In this document: positions 24,101 to 39,800 of the stretch, one piece after another | How positions within the stretch are numbered: the first letter of the stretch is position 1 | How the letters are laid out: each line of letters opens with the position of its first letter | Assembly (NCBI GenBank): GCA_000507305.1 | Contig: DF240706.1 | Coordinates: forward strand, 1 to 64,000 | Reading direction: 5' to 3' | Length of the DNA: 64,000 nucleotides | Source: Breviolum minutum Mf 1.05b.01 | Taxonomy: Eukaryota > Sar > Dinophyceae > Suessiales > Symbiodiniaceae | Notes under the pieces: model-generated | Told to the model about the DNA's origin: nothing | What the model saw: only the letters and a program-made list of their open reading frames with translations | Databases searched by the model: none | Translations under genes and position numbers: made by a program

Positions 24101-24711
24101 GTTCATCTCACCAAGCCATTTTGAAGCCTGGCAGCCTGGCACGCACTTTCATATCAACTTGAAGGTGATAGAAAGCTACAATGTCTATACATCTTCACTA
24201 TTAAAACATACTGAACCTAACAAATATCAATCAGAATGATCATACTTTGTCTCTTTGCACTTCCACTTCACCCGGTCATGGTGCTTCCCAAGAGATGTGC
24301 CTAACTGGCCGTCATCTCGGCCGTGATGAGGCTGGAATTTCCACTTGGATCTCCTCCTGCGAGTACATGGGCTCCTTGGTTCTCCAGGTCATGATGGAAT
24401 GTGACGGATACCTACAGGGTAGATCTACCCACCCTGAAAGAAGCTCATTTGTGATGGAAAACGCACAATGTTGATGGGAAAATACCTCTATATCCATGAT
24501 AGATATAAATGCAATTGGTCGGCATTCCGTTGTAACTTAAATTTGTTCAAGGGTAAGTAATCTGGATAATATATATATATACACAGATTGATTCACTATT
24601 TGACCCCTGAAATGGACCTACAAGTTGCAACGTAAATCATCAATTTGACAGCCTAATTTTGAGACATATCTGTCAAACCCCTAAATGGTTCAAAGATCAC
24701 ATGCTGATGGT

Positions 24712-24836
24712 TTAGGTCATGAGGGGCCCCTTCGGTTTCTCATCCACCAAAACGTTTATCACCAAACGAACAGGTGTTTCTGTGAGTTGGACCCCCCAAC
24801 CATCACAGCTTGATACGGATTCCAAAACACTACCCG
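24712..24836 (-). CDS. Kinase gene candidate last exon and stop
   Basis: Reads SVLESVSSCDGWGVQLTETP, then VRLVINVLVDEKPKGPLMT and TAA (24714-24712). It is assigned to the kinase gene because it is the next minus-strand stop after the extension exons; it could instead end a separate small gene. Confidence 0.6.
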
Positions 24837-27800
24837 CTTGTAATGAAGTGTTTTTCATTCGAGCACATGACTGAAGAGCCCCATTCTTTGTAATCCAATT
24901 GCTGTAAGCTATGCTAGAATTCATTTAATTATACTGACTAGCTAGTAGGGTTCCCATATTGAAAGTAATATAGAAAATACTGAAAATACCAAGAGGATAG
25001 TGCAACGAGTCCTATATAGAAAACAAGCAACCTTTTTTGTTGTAGCTCAAGATTCCCAGGTTTGACACCACAACGCAAAGGACCTTCATATTAGAGACAA
25101 CCACAACTTCCAGCGAAAAGTTTTAAAGATGATCACGGATGACCCCATATTCTGCTTCACACCCATCACCCTAAGTCCATGTTCCCATTCCAACTGACAC
25201 GACGAAACTGGCCATGTCACTTGAGCACAGCCCAACAATCTGCAGCAGGAACCTTCAGAGGGTGTCATCTAAATGGATGGTCAATCAAATGCAGGTGAGC
25301 AACAAAAAAGAAACCGAAATCCTGTGCCAATTCAGTGTTTGGTTGTGAGGATGCTGGAATTGATGAAAATAGTCCTCATCAAGCAGGATACTAGCATAAC
25401 TTCATAACCCTCTATAACCTGTGGTGGTGGGTGGTCATAATCCACAAATTTCAAAGGTCAAGGACATCGTCACAAATCAACCATCAAAGAATGTTTGAGA
25501 ATATCAACAACTCAGGGTGGGTACAGCGAAAGTGCATGTTCATTGTCCATGGCAAAACATACTGTTGTATATCATATCATTGATTCTTAGTGCTGCAATT
25601 GAAAAAAGAATCCATCTTTGCAATACCACTGCCTTTCCACATATCACCACCACATCCCTTTCACATCCAAGGCACCATAGATGGTGTCCTCGGGCCTGCG
25701 GAGATTCCAAACGGAAATGCAGCGCAAGGATTGGTGGCAAAAAACATGGATCAAGTTGAAGGTGCAAAATCCCAGGAAGCTCTAGAAGTATGAATTGGCA
25801 ATGATAGCCTTGACGATTTGAAAAGCCCTTTTTGCAAAAAGTATGACATAGTCTCACAAGATGTCAAAAGTGGGCTAGAACATTTTCTGAGAAATTCAAA
25901 GGAGCACAAGACAAAAATGACCAGTCAAAACGATTGGTTCGGAATTTTCAAGGATGCGACAGCTGCATAAGCCGTTGCATTTCTCTGGAGTGACTCCACT
26001 ATCCATGTTGCCGTTGACCACCCGACTGGGGAAACATCTCAAGTCCAACTTCCATCTTCAGCAGATTGAAGTCCCACTTATGTAACATTAACCAATCTCA
26101 AAAAGAATGCTCTTGAAACAAAGGATGCAACCAACAAATACAAGGACACATATAAATCTAAGCAATTTTGAGGACAAACAGTGCCTTTACATAGTAGGAT
26201 GTTTTAATCCACTCCCGTCCCTGGTGCTCTCCGCGTCGGCCTCTCATCCAAATCGGAGTCATCGTTTTCATCGGTGCCAGGCTTGGCCCAAGTGCCACGA
26301 GGCTGGGCCGGTGATGCGAGGTGGCTCACTGGTGGTGAAGCCCAGGAATCTGATAAAAAGATACTGGAGGTTTCCATTGCTTTAAGGGTACACAGTACAC
26401 TCCTAAATATTGTTTGGTTGACATCAAAAAATCACCATAAAGGAAGCAAACTCATATTCACAATCATACTTTTCAGGATGGGTATCAAATTTAATTCAAA
26501 TTTATAGGATGTAATTCTTTCGAAACACGGCACTTTGGCTTATTTACCTGTGCGCAATTTCAGGGGTGTACTGGTGTACTTTGTAATTAGTGCGTACGGG
26601 CATAAGCCAAGTTGCCATTGAGGGAAGGCTGGTCATCTGTACAGGGAGTTTAGGTGGTGGTACGTATGATCCATTCTACCCCTAAAAGAGATTCATGAAA
26701 CGATAGGTATGACCGGCATGACATCAATGCCTTCTTCTAAATCCAAAAGCGAAGCAAAATAGCATACAACACATAACATATACGAGTACATCATATAGAA
26801 ATACTAGCTGCCTTAGGAAATCTACACTGGAACCCTCTTGTTCAATGGTTGTATGGATCGCTTCCTCCAGAAAAGAGGTGAATACAAGTTGAGATTTGAC
26901 AATTTCACATGTATTTTGAATCAATCAAATCAAATCTAGCTTTGGACTCCCTGGATATCAAGTTGCAGCCCGATGATCTAGCAAAGGCGTCATGCAGTAG
27001 TTTGTAAGTTCTCCCAGCAGCTTATGCCGTCTGAGAACCCTCCACGACCGTGGAAAATCACACCTTTCAACACGCAACTCACCCAACTTCCACTGAGCTT
27101 GCTTATGCCCAACTATACAACCTAATTACTGTAGGTTGTGCCGACGCTGAGCTGTAAAGTAGGCTGTAACTTCCCATTGGTATGATGATTCTGATTGAAG
27201 TTACCTTGAGTCCCTTCACCCAACTTGTCCCCTTTTGTCGCCCATCATTCTGATCAAATTCGAGCAATTCAGCAACCTACAAAACCTTGAAATCAGAATC
27301 AGCAAAATATTTATGCAAGAAATTATTTTTTCAGGTGGTCTTATCACCTGTTCCACTAGAATTTGAATGAATTGGATGACTCCAAATAACTTCTCCCCAA
27401 GCCTTGCCATCACGAAATCGCATCGCCAGTTGGATAGAGTTGGCTCCTAAATCTTCATGCTTCTGGAGGCACTCCTTCGACTTGGATCAGGCCCAACCAG
27501 TCAACCAGAAGCCCATCCAATCTTCATATGACTCAATGACATGGTGGAAACCGTTTCACCATTCAGCTATTTGTTGGCACTCTGAAGTGATTTAAAACCT
27601 TTCCATTTGATGGGGAGGCGTTTCGGGTCCAAAAGGTGAAAAAAACAAAGGATCAAACCACCATGAGTCGCATGGAAATTGGGAGACTCCACATTGATAA
27701 AACAACATTCCCTACAAATTGAGGTTTGGGGCTGATTCTATACTAGGGAAAATATCTCCAATATCTGAATCAATGATCATTTGGTGGAGGCTGAGGTCGT

Positions 27801-30800
27801 GTTGAGTTCATACAAGTATACCACAGGTAAGTGTCACTTCATTCAGTGCGGGACACTGCGCAAAAATGGCGACAACGCCCCAATATCAATCAAACAACCA
27901 TACAGAAACTTTGGACTTTAGATAGCACAACTTATATCAACTTATACAACCACCCTATAATGTCGTGAAATATCTTCTGGCTCCAAAATGGTTCGTCAAA
28001 TCATACCCCAACAGCACACAAGCAACCCACCATTGCCTGGAAGCGTTGGAAATTCAACCGTTCTTCAGGGAAGATAGTCGCAATTTCCTGCCATGCGGAA
28101 TGTCCCAAATAAAGAAATCATGGGACGTGAGGATCATGTGGGAAGTGATTTAAGATAATGGGGACCAACGTGAAGACATTGAAATTCCTTGGTTCTCAAC
28201 TTCCGAATTACTTGAGGTAATGCTGGAAATATGGTCGCGCTGGCTCAGGTGAATGGATATTCATCGCATATGTCTGGTTTTTTTACTACGAGTCGAAATG
28301 GGCGCTATAACCAGTCACTATGCAGTCACTTAGCTAAGCTTCTTGCAGCTTGATAACGAGGAAAATGGGTGAAACTACAGGAATGTCCCGTGGAAGATGA
28401 AATCCTCCCCTTCCAACTCGGTGTTTACAGACTCCTCTGCCAGCTGTTGATCCAAATGTTGCCTGAGTCTTGTCGCGGGCTGCTGTGGTGCTATGGGTGG
28501 AGAGATTCGAAAGGCGGAAACATAGAGGGATTTCTAAATAGCTGATAGAGAAACTCACATGGCCCTCAATTAAGCAGTGGAACGCTACTTCCCCCAGATT
28601 GCCATTTGAAACTTTGATTTCTTGCAAGAAACCAATGGAATTTCCTAACCCCCAATCTTCGGACCACTTACTGGGTGCAGCATGACTATCTTTTTACGAT
28701 GATAGGGCTTTTCGCATGCTAGACCAATTAGGGGCATCAGTCCAATCGACTGTCTAAACGCAACTAATCTAACAGGACTTGATGGACCATTGACAAATAT
28801 ATCATCAGAACAGCCAACCTGTTTTCAACTGTGCTACACATCCAAGATGAATTCATGAATTCCATGAACATCCAATTGACATTCTCCCAACAAAACCCTC
28901 CTCTCCTTGATGGGGTCCCTTTCATCCAAGGTGCATCTGCCTTGAACCTAAGGCATTTCTGACCTCGGTCCGTGAAACCTTGCCATCCGCACCCGCCAAG
29001 GTATGAAAGGCTTGCCTCCGCCGGTGGATTGTTGGGATGCTTCAAAACCCTGTTTTTTTAATGCGAAAATATGACGGTATCAACTACTGCAAGGATTTTG
29101 TCCAATATGAGCTGTTGGCAGTGGGGGAATTTTCCCAGTGATGCTTACGTAATGATACGTAATGTATGTTGAAAGCCTTGTCGACTTCGGCAGAGGAAGC
29201 GTTTGACTTGCATTTTGAGTTCCCCTATGTGGACCTTGAAAAGCTAAAGTCATCCAACTTTTTCCGCGTTTCCACCAGGCTGTCTACCGCATCTGGTCTC
29301 TGCTGACGAATTTTGCAATCCCCTTTATCATTCAGAAAAGGCGATACGAAACATTCCCAGCCCACATCCGACCCCACCCCAACACCCAACCTCAAGCAGT
29401 TCTCACCAGAGGGTTGGTTCGCATACCTGCACTAGGATGCTTCATGGAAATGAGTTGAGGAGTGCTTGACCCATACAAATAGGGTCAGGGTCATGCTGGT
29501 CAAGCATGTTGTTTCTCAATATACAGTGATTTCCATTCCAAAAGTTGTTGAAGTGCAACTATTCAGCAGGTAAGATTGGCCAGACTCTTTTGCCAGTTGT
29601 TGTTTGATGTCGTTGTTGTTCAGTCATTCACAAGCCATTGGGATGCACCCCCCAGGGCACATCCAGGCCACCAGAAATTCCGAGAAGCCAATGGAGCCGT
29701 CCTGTCGTGTGGCATTGTTGAAGCATCAGTTTGTGATGTGATATGTGTGTTCGTTCAGATGTATGTCATCGTACATCGCTGTGTAGAAATATGTGCTTTT
29801 TACTATACATATATGTATATATATATATATATCTATTTATTTATTTACAGATACAGTATATACAAATGTGTATGCATGAACGACATACGTCACAATTAGG
29901 GATGATACATATATCAACCAACTCTCATCAAGAAAAAGCAATTCAAGTTTTGGACTTGTTTGGGGAATTTCCTTTCAGATTTGCTTCCCTGTTCAGGTTT
30001 CCAAACGGCTGAGTCACCCCAAAGTGGAATGAAATAAAGTGTTTGGATCCTCATCCAGATCTGCAAGTCGCAGCAGGGTGGCAGCATCCTTTGTCTTGGC
30101 ACTCGGCAAAGAAAACGATTTCCTGATGGTGGATGGGTGTCGAAATGGATGCAAGGATGGGATAAGTATGGATGGAAGTGGATGGAGCAGGGGTGTTGGA
30201 GGTAGTAGCAGTTTATTCTTGAAGCTTTTGATGAACCACTTCCATGAACCACTTCCGCAGTTCTTTCTGGGGTTCTCTATTTGCATCTTTTCAATTGTGG
30301 TTCAACTTTCCCAGAGTCCATCTCGTAAGTCGAGAAAAACATACTCCCTGTAAATTAACAACAGTAATACCTTACGGGCTACCAGAAAACTGTATCATTC
30401 CAGCCATTCCCAACTGGATCCAGGATCTTCGGAAATCCTCCTTCACCCCACCCTCAACCCTCCAAGTCAGCCGAGCATCAAGGAGTGCGCCAATCGACCC
30501 ATACGGCTCATCCACCTCTGTTGGAGCTGAAATGGGAACAGCGTTCAGCCCTAAGCTAATGAATTATACAGTTTCCGTATATCCACATATCCACATATCC
30601 ATATATCCATATATCCATATATCCATATATCCATATATCCTGACATACGTATGTATGTATATATATATATATGTCTATATGTTCCATGTACTATATAGAC
30701 ATACAACTTCAAATGAATTCAGTAACTTCCCAGAAACACCTCCAGGAAAATATTGTGCACCCCACTCGGTATTTGGCTAACAATCTAGCAATGTTAATAT

Positions 30801-33800
30801 CCTTTGTTTCTCACCAAAAACTGATGTTGGCTCTTTGAAATCGGGTAGGACGCCACACATCCCTAAAATGCTACAGGTTTATCCCCAAGACAGCACAAAA
30901 CATTTTGAAAAGAAAATGGTCGAATCGAAATGACATTGAATTCAGAGTTGTGTATCTATACAACAATTACAAAGAATAATGAGTATATAATAGTGTATAT
31001 ATACATATATATATATTTGTTGTTGGAAAAAAGAGACTTGGTCCCTCTCAAGTGCCCCCAAAACAAACAGGAATCGAACATCAAGGAACCACGCTTTGCA
31101 GATGGAACTTTAGACCCCGAAATCTCCCAAAACGTGCGAGATCAAGGCACCCATTCAGAAAGTCTTCCATGTCCTCGGGTGATTTCGAGTACAAGAATGC
31201 AAATGCAACATCTGACGTTTTGACATTTTGTTTGCAATGTATGATGTCCTTGTAAGTGTAATAGTGTCACAAATGAATCCTAAAAGATATGCGGGAATTT
31301 ATGACGATTCACCTGAAGCATTAGGTCATTTTGCAAGGTGCCAGCAAACCATTTAAAAGTAACATGAGGTATTTGCAATGGTTTCGGTTGGGATATGATG
31401 CACCCAGACCATGAACTCTGAGGTAGCGGTTGCAGGTTTGCCTCCCTAAACTAACAAGTTTGAAACTCAAAGTGTACATAGGAAAGAAGCCTAGCACTAA
31501 GGTTTGGAGGATGTTCCATTTCAAGCATTTGTGGATGATCTACTTAGTCTCTTCACTAATCCAAACATATGTGCCTCTCACACTGGCACGCGTTTGGATC
31601 AGCGGTGCTTTGACCTAGTTGATGAGGGAAAAAATTGTGCCAAAGTCATTCTCCAGCCTTCAAACATCCACAAACCTCTGCTTCAGTGACTAGCAGCCCA
31701 AGAAGAGTGAAACAGGCTCAGTATCATCCGATGTATTAATTAAATAGTTGCTGATTTGGGTTGGTACATTGGATTGCTTCTTTGGAGTTCCTGGGATGCC
31801 CATGAGGAACAATATCCTTCCCAGGGAGATCCATCTGGATTCAAAAACGAAGTGCAAAAATTCGTCTTCAGAAAGTCCAAGCGACATTTGATGAAATAAA
31901 ACCATCATGATCACAATCAATACCTCGGGCATGTGTTTTGGGGACAAGGCGTCGACAGGAGATTGAGTGGGCTTGAGAGCCTCTCTCGCATGAGAGGCGC
32001 AATATAGAGGTGTCTTCTGGGACAAGCGTGTTAACAAAGAAGTTGCAGCCACATATCCAAGTTTCAATGTGGCATCACAATCCAACTGTTGAAAACATCC
32101 GAGAAGTTCCTTCTAGTTTTCGAGAGGGTAGATTATATCGCAAGACATAACAAGCTTTCCAGGGTGTAGTAAGCACAATTCATTGCTGGCAAACAAACTT
32201 TGAATGTTGGACTCTACCGACTCGTAGGAAGTTCTGCAAAAAAACATGATTTCAGTTGCCTGAAAACAAAAGGATGGGAAAACATGTAGCGCACCAAATG
32301 CCAGAAGTGAATGCTTTACTGACATAGCTTGCAGGAAGATTTATCACATTTGTAGCCTTGATTCCTATTGAAAACTGGTTTCTAGTTCGATGTCTTTTTC
32401 AACCAAAAGGATGGGTGTGTTACCATTTCTGGGTTTTGGAGATGTTCGTGCTTTAGGCACCTTTGCCCATATGTCTAGATATCAATTTCTACATCAACAC
32501 TTCTAGATCTTCTAGAGTGGAAAATGAGTGTTACCTTGTGGGGATGCATAGTTTGAGAGAAGATGAAAATAGATAGCTAGTTCACCGCTTAAACAAAACT
32601 CTCCGGTATGTTTGAAAGATCAAGTCATAGTGATTCTTAAATCCAGAAAGAAGTGATTCACCCTTGCAACTTTGCGAAGCTGCAAGGCCCTAGAATGAGT
32701 GAATATGTGCATTGAACCAAGGGATGTGCTTCGCTTCAATGGAGCCACATTGCCACATCCTTCCCTCTACTTTTCCTTCCTGGCCCGTCATTCAGACCGA
32801 GGTGCTGTCAAAAACTTGACGCACCTGCATAGGGGAAGAGTTCATTGGTGGTTCGGTTGGTGGTTAAAAAGACGTGTTCCTGGTAGGAATCTCGTGCCGG
32901 GTTTTTCTAGGATGTAGACCACCAGCCTTGGCCAAGTGGTGTCATTGCTACAACTGAGTAGCATTGCCAAGGGTTGAGGGAAGGATCATGCCTACTACTT
33001 ACCAATTTGCTTTTAAAAAAAACACGGTTTTTTGCTCGCAGCGACTTCGGATATCACCCACATAAACAGGAGTAAAACAATCCACGTGGACCCTTTGGAT
33101 CCTCAGATTTGTTGACATTCCATTGACTTCTTTCCAGGTTTGATCTTCAAATTGGCATTCTCTGGAGCTTGGCGCAGATCCAAAGGTCTTAGGATGTCTT
33201 AGGGGCATCTTAAGGCACAAAGCTTCCCCCTTTGACCCCACGAAAACAACAGTTCATGGCCTTGGCCAGTTCTTTGGCATCCATCTTGCTGGCAGTCAAC
33301 AGCAAAACCACCTTGCACCGTCGATTTTGTTGGCAAAGAAAAGGAATGAAATTGACATCGAATTCCCAGGTTTCCACAGACCTATGTATCCTCAATTGTC
33401 TATTTTCCATAATGATTTTCCATAGTGAAGATGAAGGATTTTCGCCATGCGGTTTTTGGGGTACCTGGGGATGCTGAAGGAAAACTGCCACCTGGTTTTG
33501 GCTTCAGTATTCAACCAAAATTGGCAAGATACATGACCCCCTTCAAAAACTCTCACTCATGTCACGGGGCATTTCCAAAATCCCTACGACTTAAAGTTGT
33601 TTTTCATGCCTTGTCTATACAGATTAACTACCCTGCATTCTGCCCTTGGTTGATTGGAACAAAAGGACTTTGCAGAGGTCGTTGCAAAAATGCATCAGTT
33701 CCTTGCTGGAGTCAACACAAGCAACATTTTACCTTTAAATTGTTCATACTTCACATCAAGTTAGGCATCCTGGCCCCATTCACCAGGCTGTTTGAAGTCA

Positions 33801-36800
33801 GGAAAATGGCTTCTACTGGACGGCTTTCATGCTGGGACCAGAACCCTTCCAAGTGAACTTCCTGCAAGTTGGTAGATTGGCATAGATTGGCCTGTTGTTT
33901 GTGGAGAAACCTCACACAAGATCAATTTACAAGTTACATTTACAAATACAGCCTTCAGTTGAGTTTCCCTTGAAGACCAGTGCATCTCAGGTCATGACAT
34001 CAAACGCTGGCTGCGGCCCAGGGACACGCATCACTCGGGGGACTTGACTAAAGCTCCGCAGGCCGTGGGTTAATTTCCTCGGGCAATCTGTGTTCAAAAA
34101 AAACATCTTCGGAATCTTTTCAAATTGGCCTGTTCTACGAAGCTTACTGTCCATGTTGATCTGCGTCAAGGTCATTCTAGGAGGATTGTCTTACTAAACC
34201 ACGATGAAATTGCTATAATTTGCGAGACTGAAGCGTAAAATGGATCAAGTGGAGGTGTCTTTGAATTTCTTAGCACATCAGTATTTCCTCAGTATTTCCT
34301 TGCATCACAAGAACACAAAAGGGTCTGGGCGGCATGGTTTTTCGTATATCGGGTTTGACAAGGTTCAGGTTGAGTCCAAACGATGTCAAACAAACTACAA
34401 TTTATGTATATATGTGTATATAATTACCTGTCATAGATATAAGTACAAAAATTAATTGTGCACCTTCAACTCTTCATCCTAGAACACATGCTTACGGATG
34501 TCGAAGGGAATTGAGATGTGCACCAACAGATCCAACCGAAAATTCTTGATTTACCAACGTGGGCAAGTCAAGTATGTCTTGCACTTTGTTTTTGTTCAAG
34601 AAATCATGTGATTTTCTGCTAAAATTGACCATGTCCTCATGGGAGTCTTTTTGGGATCCCGAATTCTGAGACAGTTTTTGGTGCTTCTGTTTGAGTTTTA
34701 GAATCTAGGTATCATCTACACTATATCCAGTTGCAGGAGATGTTTCTTTTGGTACAACAAGGTAACCCGACGTAACCAGGAGCAGCACCTTCAATTCCAA
34801 GCTGCGGGGTGGCATAGAAATTCTGACATCCCCTGGCTCCGGTTTACAAAGTCATGGATCAACAGGCTATCACAGGGCATGGCCCCATCCGTGAATGACA
34901 AATTTTAATTTAAGCAACCAGCAAATAACACGGCATGGTACTGCACCTTAGAATCTTGCGTCTCTCAGAGACCGCCATTGAAGTGAAAAAAAAGACCCGA
35001 AATCTGAGAAGACTAAACTTATCTTTCACAAGTATCTTCTCTACTTCCATAGTTGTCAGTTTTGGTGCCTGGATGCTAAGGTGAATGACAATACTTCAGA
35101 AAACCTCAACTCATAGGCATTTTGGTGAGATTCCTTTATTGATCTACCTTTTGAAGCGAGGTCGTGGTACATCACTACCACCCACCCTACAACACCCCGG
35201 ACGTGCCTGACCATTTCGCCCATTGCCGCACTGGCATAGCCTGCAAAGCTTCCAGATCTGCCTTAGGCGAATTTGGCGACATCGTTTTAGCATCTGTTTG
35301 TTATATTAGGATGTAATATCCACAAAACTAATTGGTATTTCTTTGAGAAGATGTCTGCAAACCGTTTGTTTCAGCACCGCCCGTATGATCCAGAAATCTG
35401 CCGAAGGGCTTATCCCAACGAAACTCCGAACCACTGAACCACCTCTCCAAAATAACCTAGCATGAAAAATCTACAGATGTTGCATCCGCTAAAAAAGCAT
35501 TCAGAAACCAGAGACTGCCAGCCAAGGAACCGTATTTCCTTGGTGGGCAGAATGTTTTGGAGGATGGAAGAAAATTAACACTGAAACCAGGAAGCGATCA
35601 TCCTCAATCATGGGAGTCTTGCACAATCTTTTTTAGACTCCTCAACCATCAGCAGGTTTGCTTTCAAAAATCTCTTCAAGCAACACCTCAAGCAAACCTT
35701 GAAGAATCTCAAGCTCCTCTACTCTCGCTTAGAGATCTATATACATAAATCCTGAAAGGAAAATGGATGTGTTTGAATGTGCCCTTGTCAGTCAGCCAAA
35801 CCCTTGGGGAGTTCAAATCCTATCAAAATTACGAGTTCGAGCACGACTTCAAGACATGAGAATTTGAATTTCGATGTCAAAGCTAGGTCAAGCCTGGCAA
35901 AGCATCAAGCGTTTCAAGTGCCACGATGATCACTTGGGCCTACAAAAGGTCTGTTTCATTCATTTCTCTTTGACTATCATTCCCAGGGGCAAGTGGGCAT
36001 GGCCAATGCCGCTGGTACTTTCTAAGCAGATATCCAGTCACTGGTTTGAGGTGATCCCAATCTCCTCAATGCTCATTTCACTGATACCAAATAAAGAAAC
36101 ATCTCAAATTAGCAAATTGTGAATCAAATCAAATTGCTTGAGCTACAGACACACTGGTACAGGTCAAATTATGGGGTGGAGATTCATCTTTGGGTTTGAT
36201 CTATACTAGTAGAACCGAATGATTTCAACACTCAGTTGCTTCCAATTATACCTGTCTACTGGTGGCTGCCAAATTGAGAGTTAAAAGGTGATCAAAACAG
36301 CAAAATGGCAGCTTCCTACCCATTGCTCAAGGGTCTCCAACTTAGGGCCCTGCCCTAAAAAGTATCAGATCCCCAAGTCCAGCCCCTCCGTTGTTTCCAA
36401 GACTCTTAATGAATTCCGACTTTAATGCACCACCAGCACTCAGGCGCATGGAAGGTGTCGTCAGAAGTTTTCCTTAGATCGTCACAGAGGTGCCTATATC
36501 TGGAAATGGAAGTCCTTCAGAATCATTTTCCAGATCTCAGATCTCCCAATGCCCTTTATCTCTATGATAATTGTGTGGCCATTTTGCAGATCTATGTATA
36601 TACAGATATATATATATATATATACGTACATCTTTGGGTTGTATACGCAGATTTGGGGATGTATATCCAGGCTATGTTTCAACATTCTGCAGAACTGCAC
36701 CCAGGGTCTGATCAAATCTCGCGCTGAACGCAGATTGCGCGAGCCCCAGCCTGGTAGGAGAGGTTCTTCGAGACTCTTGTGGGATGGTCAGCTTTCTGAT

Positions 36801-39800
36801 AAATGAAAGAACACCATCTGGCAGTGGAAGTAGGAACAAACACTATATAGGTAAAGTAGATGAATCATATGGTCTAGACCATGGAATGAATGAAGCTAAA
36901 AGCAGGCTTCAAAATCTTCATCTATTTCGATGTCTTATGAACAGGAACAATCGCTTCAGTCAATCAAATACCTTTCAAAAATCAACATGAACAAAATATA
37001 CAGCCCAGACTAGCTCTGCAAAAGCTACCTCCTTTACCAATCTCAGAAGAGAAAAAAAATGCATGACTTTGCAAGGCTGACAGGTACACCCCATGCGCAT
37101 CAACTATGGTGCAGGATGCCACTCGCAGACCACCCGACATTGAAGGGATGATGTTGGGGGGGCACAAAATATGGCTCATAACCCAGGCGTTACATCATTT
37201 TGACTTCCAGGCTTTTGGGCTTTCTTCCCTCCATTTGATTTACCTGTTAAAGTTTGGAGATCTTTTGGAGGTACAGGCTTCATTCCATTCGGGGGCATAT
37301 GCCACCAAATGGATGTCCGTCGCACCTTGTTGGCTAGGGAAGGTCAATTTGAAACTTTGCCACATCCTGCAATGTCGACCGGGCTGAAACGTGATTGAAA
37401 TGAGGGAATGCAAGAAGAAAAGGGCCCTCTTACTCATCCGCATTTAGTTGTTCATCAAATTCCCTGGCATGAATTTAAGCCTTACTCTCATGGGTCAAGA
37501 CAGTGTAGTAGGCATGGTACACTTGGCAAACCTCACAAAAGTATTTTGAATTCAAGGCTACAAAGGCCTATCCTCAATCAGCCATTAAGCACCAACTTCA
37601 TTCTCTGGTACGCATTCTCTCAAATTCCAACGATCCATGAAGTTCATCCCAAGTTTCGAAGCTTTGCCGCTAAGTGGAGTCCAATTGGGATACCCACAAG
37701 TAACTCTTTCTCGGGAGGATAACGAAATTGGTAAGTGAATTAAGCTTCTCATAGGTTTTGGCTGAACCTTGAATATTCCATTTCGCCAAATGTTGGATTC
37801 TTGGCTGAAAGCCATGTGTTTCTTCACCTGACAAAAAATATCACAGAGAGCATCCCAATTCCAAATATCAGTGGGACACCTAGAAATCTACTCTCCAGGC
37901 ACTGACCATAAACCTTCAATGCGAAAACCCTGAACCCCAAAGATACATCAGCGCCTGGGATACATGGACGGATCACCCCGTTTAAAGGGAAATTGCGCCA
38001 CCTGAGCTGGCTGCTGAAGCTACCAGTGAAGTTGCAATCGTTCCCCCACAAAAACTCCATGCAACTCCTGAACAAAAAAGGAAAATATGCATATACACAT
38101 AGACACTGATATGCAAAAATGCTGCATATATGTATGTGCGGTATATGTATGTATATATATATATATTTGTGCGCAAGTATTTTGTATATACAAATATGAT
38201 CGCCATAAGTCTCCTCCAGTAGAAAAAATGTCCTACAATTTCATTTTGTTGGAATGCGTTTCCTTCAGGAGATATTTGAATTCCACATTGGGGTTGTAGC
38301 TTGCCTCGGATCCAGAAAATTGCACAGCTGTCCAGCACGTAGTAACGTCATTTCAGGTTGTTTCAACCGAAGTATATCTGTCCATGGAAGTTCATAGCTT
38401 GCAACTACTTGGTCAATCACACCTGTGCCAGCAGCTTACAATTCCCCGAAGTCTGCTACACAGTACCCGATTTCATATTACTATATTTAGTGACAAAAAA
38501 AAATCATCACATTTTTCCAATAGAGGATCCGACGAAGTATTCGCTTTCCACTGGCATTCTGGGTGCCGGGACATCCAGATGTGTTTTATGCATAAATAGA
38601 ACATGATTACAAATACAGAATGCACTCAAATGGACCCTGAACATTGTTTCATTGAAAAAAAAATACATCTCCAAACTCCAAACCCATCAATTTGTGGGGA
38701 GTTCAATGATATTTCGTCCTAGGTTTTTACAGGGATTTATCTTTACAACCTGCATCCAGCATGATTCGCCAAGCCAAGGCATTGTGCTGAGTCACCAGGA
38801 GATAGTAAAGCATCATGCCAATCGACCAGCAGTCGCATTGCCGACCTCAACCAGTGGAAGGCAAACACCAAAACGAATCCAAAAGAGTGTATAAGAAAAG
38901 AAACCACTGAGAAGTCAGTATATAAATATAATCTTAATCCATCTTGAGAAAATCAAAATTGAAAAGTTGGGCATTGGCCACATGAGAATTCTCTGATCAA
39001 CTTCGCACGTGTGGCCGGTTTACAAATTGCGACAATTTGCAATGATGCTATTCCATATTCTTAAAATGAAATGGACCTCCTAGATTCCAACAAGCCATCT
39101 TTGTCCTGAATGCTTGTTGCCACACTCAATTCACAACTCCATTGCTGCTCTCCCGTCCACCAAATACCTTCACAATACAAACAACCCAAAATAATTTGTC
39201 TCAAAAATCTCACCCCCCCCCCCCCACCTCCCAGGGTCTACTTGCCCAAGTCAACTCTTTCTACATCAACATCAATTTCCACCACCTTTCAACAGCCCAT
39301 CCCATCATCTCATCTGTGGCACCGTAGATTCCACTCCAAACTTCCGGTGCCATGAACTCTGGAGTGCCACCTACACGATCCGCCTTCTGACTCTCCTGCA
39401 TGGTGATGGGAGGAGCCGCCGCATTTTACGGGAAAAGGAAGTTTCCCAAAAGAAAATGTTGGTTGAAATAAGCGGGGCTTCCCAAGTTGTACCACAAATA
39501 TTCAAAAATAATTACCTGGTACTCGCCATTTTGTTGAAACATGTATGTTAAACTACCAAAAGTTTCAAACTTCTTTCTCTCCCTCACCCTAATTCCGCCT
39601 TGCTGAAAGTGGCAAGACCAAAGTCGATGAGTTTCACATCTGACGTCCCAGGTTTGATCCTGTCGCCCATGGAGGGTGGGTTGGTGAATGACGTGGTGAT
39701 GTTCCAAGACAAGGATTGCTTAGAGTTGAAGGGACCCGCACTAAGATTGTAATCTAATTTCCCATCAACTTCTTGACTTCCATGAAGGCTCATTCTAAAA

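Noticed and set aside
24247-24474. + strand ORF reading CLTGRHLGRDEAGISTW
   Set aside because: Both strands are open here and neither has a motif, so the strand cannot be decided.
39207-39226. C-rich tract as a regulatory G-quadruplex
   Set aside because: A simple poly-C run in a kinase intron with no four-block pattern.
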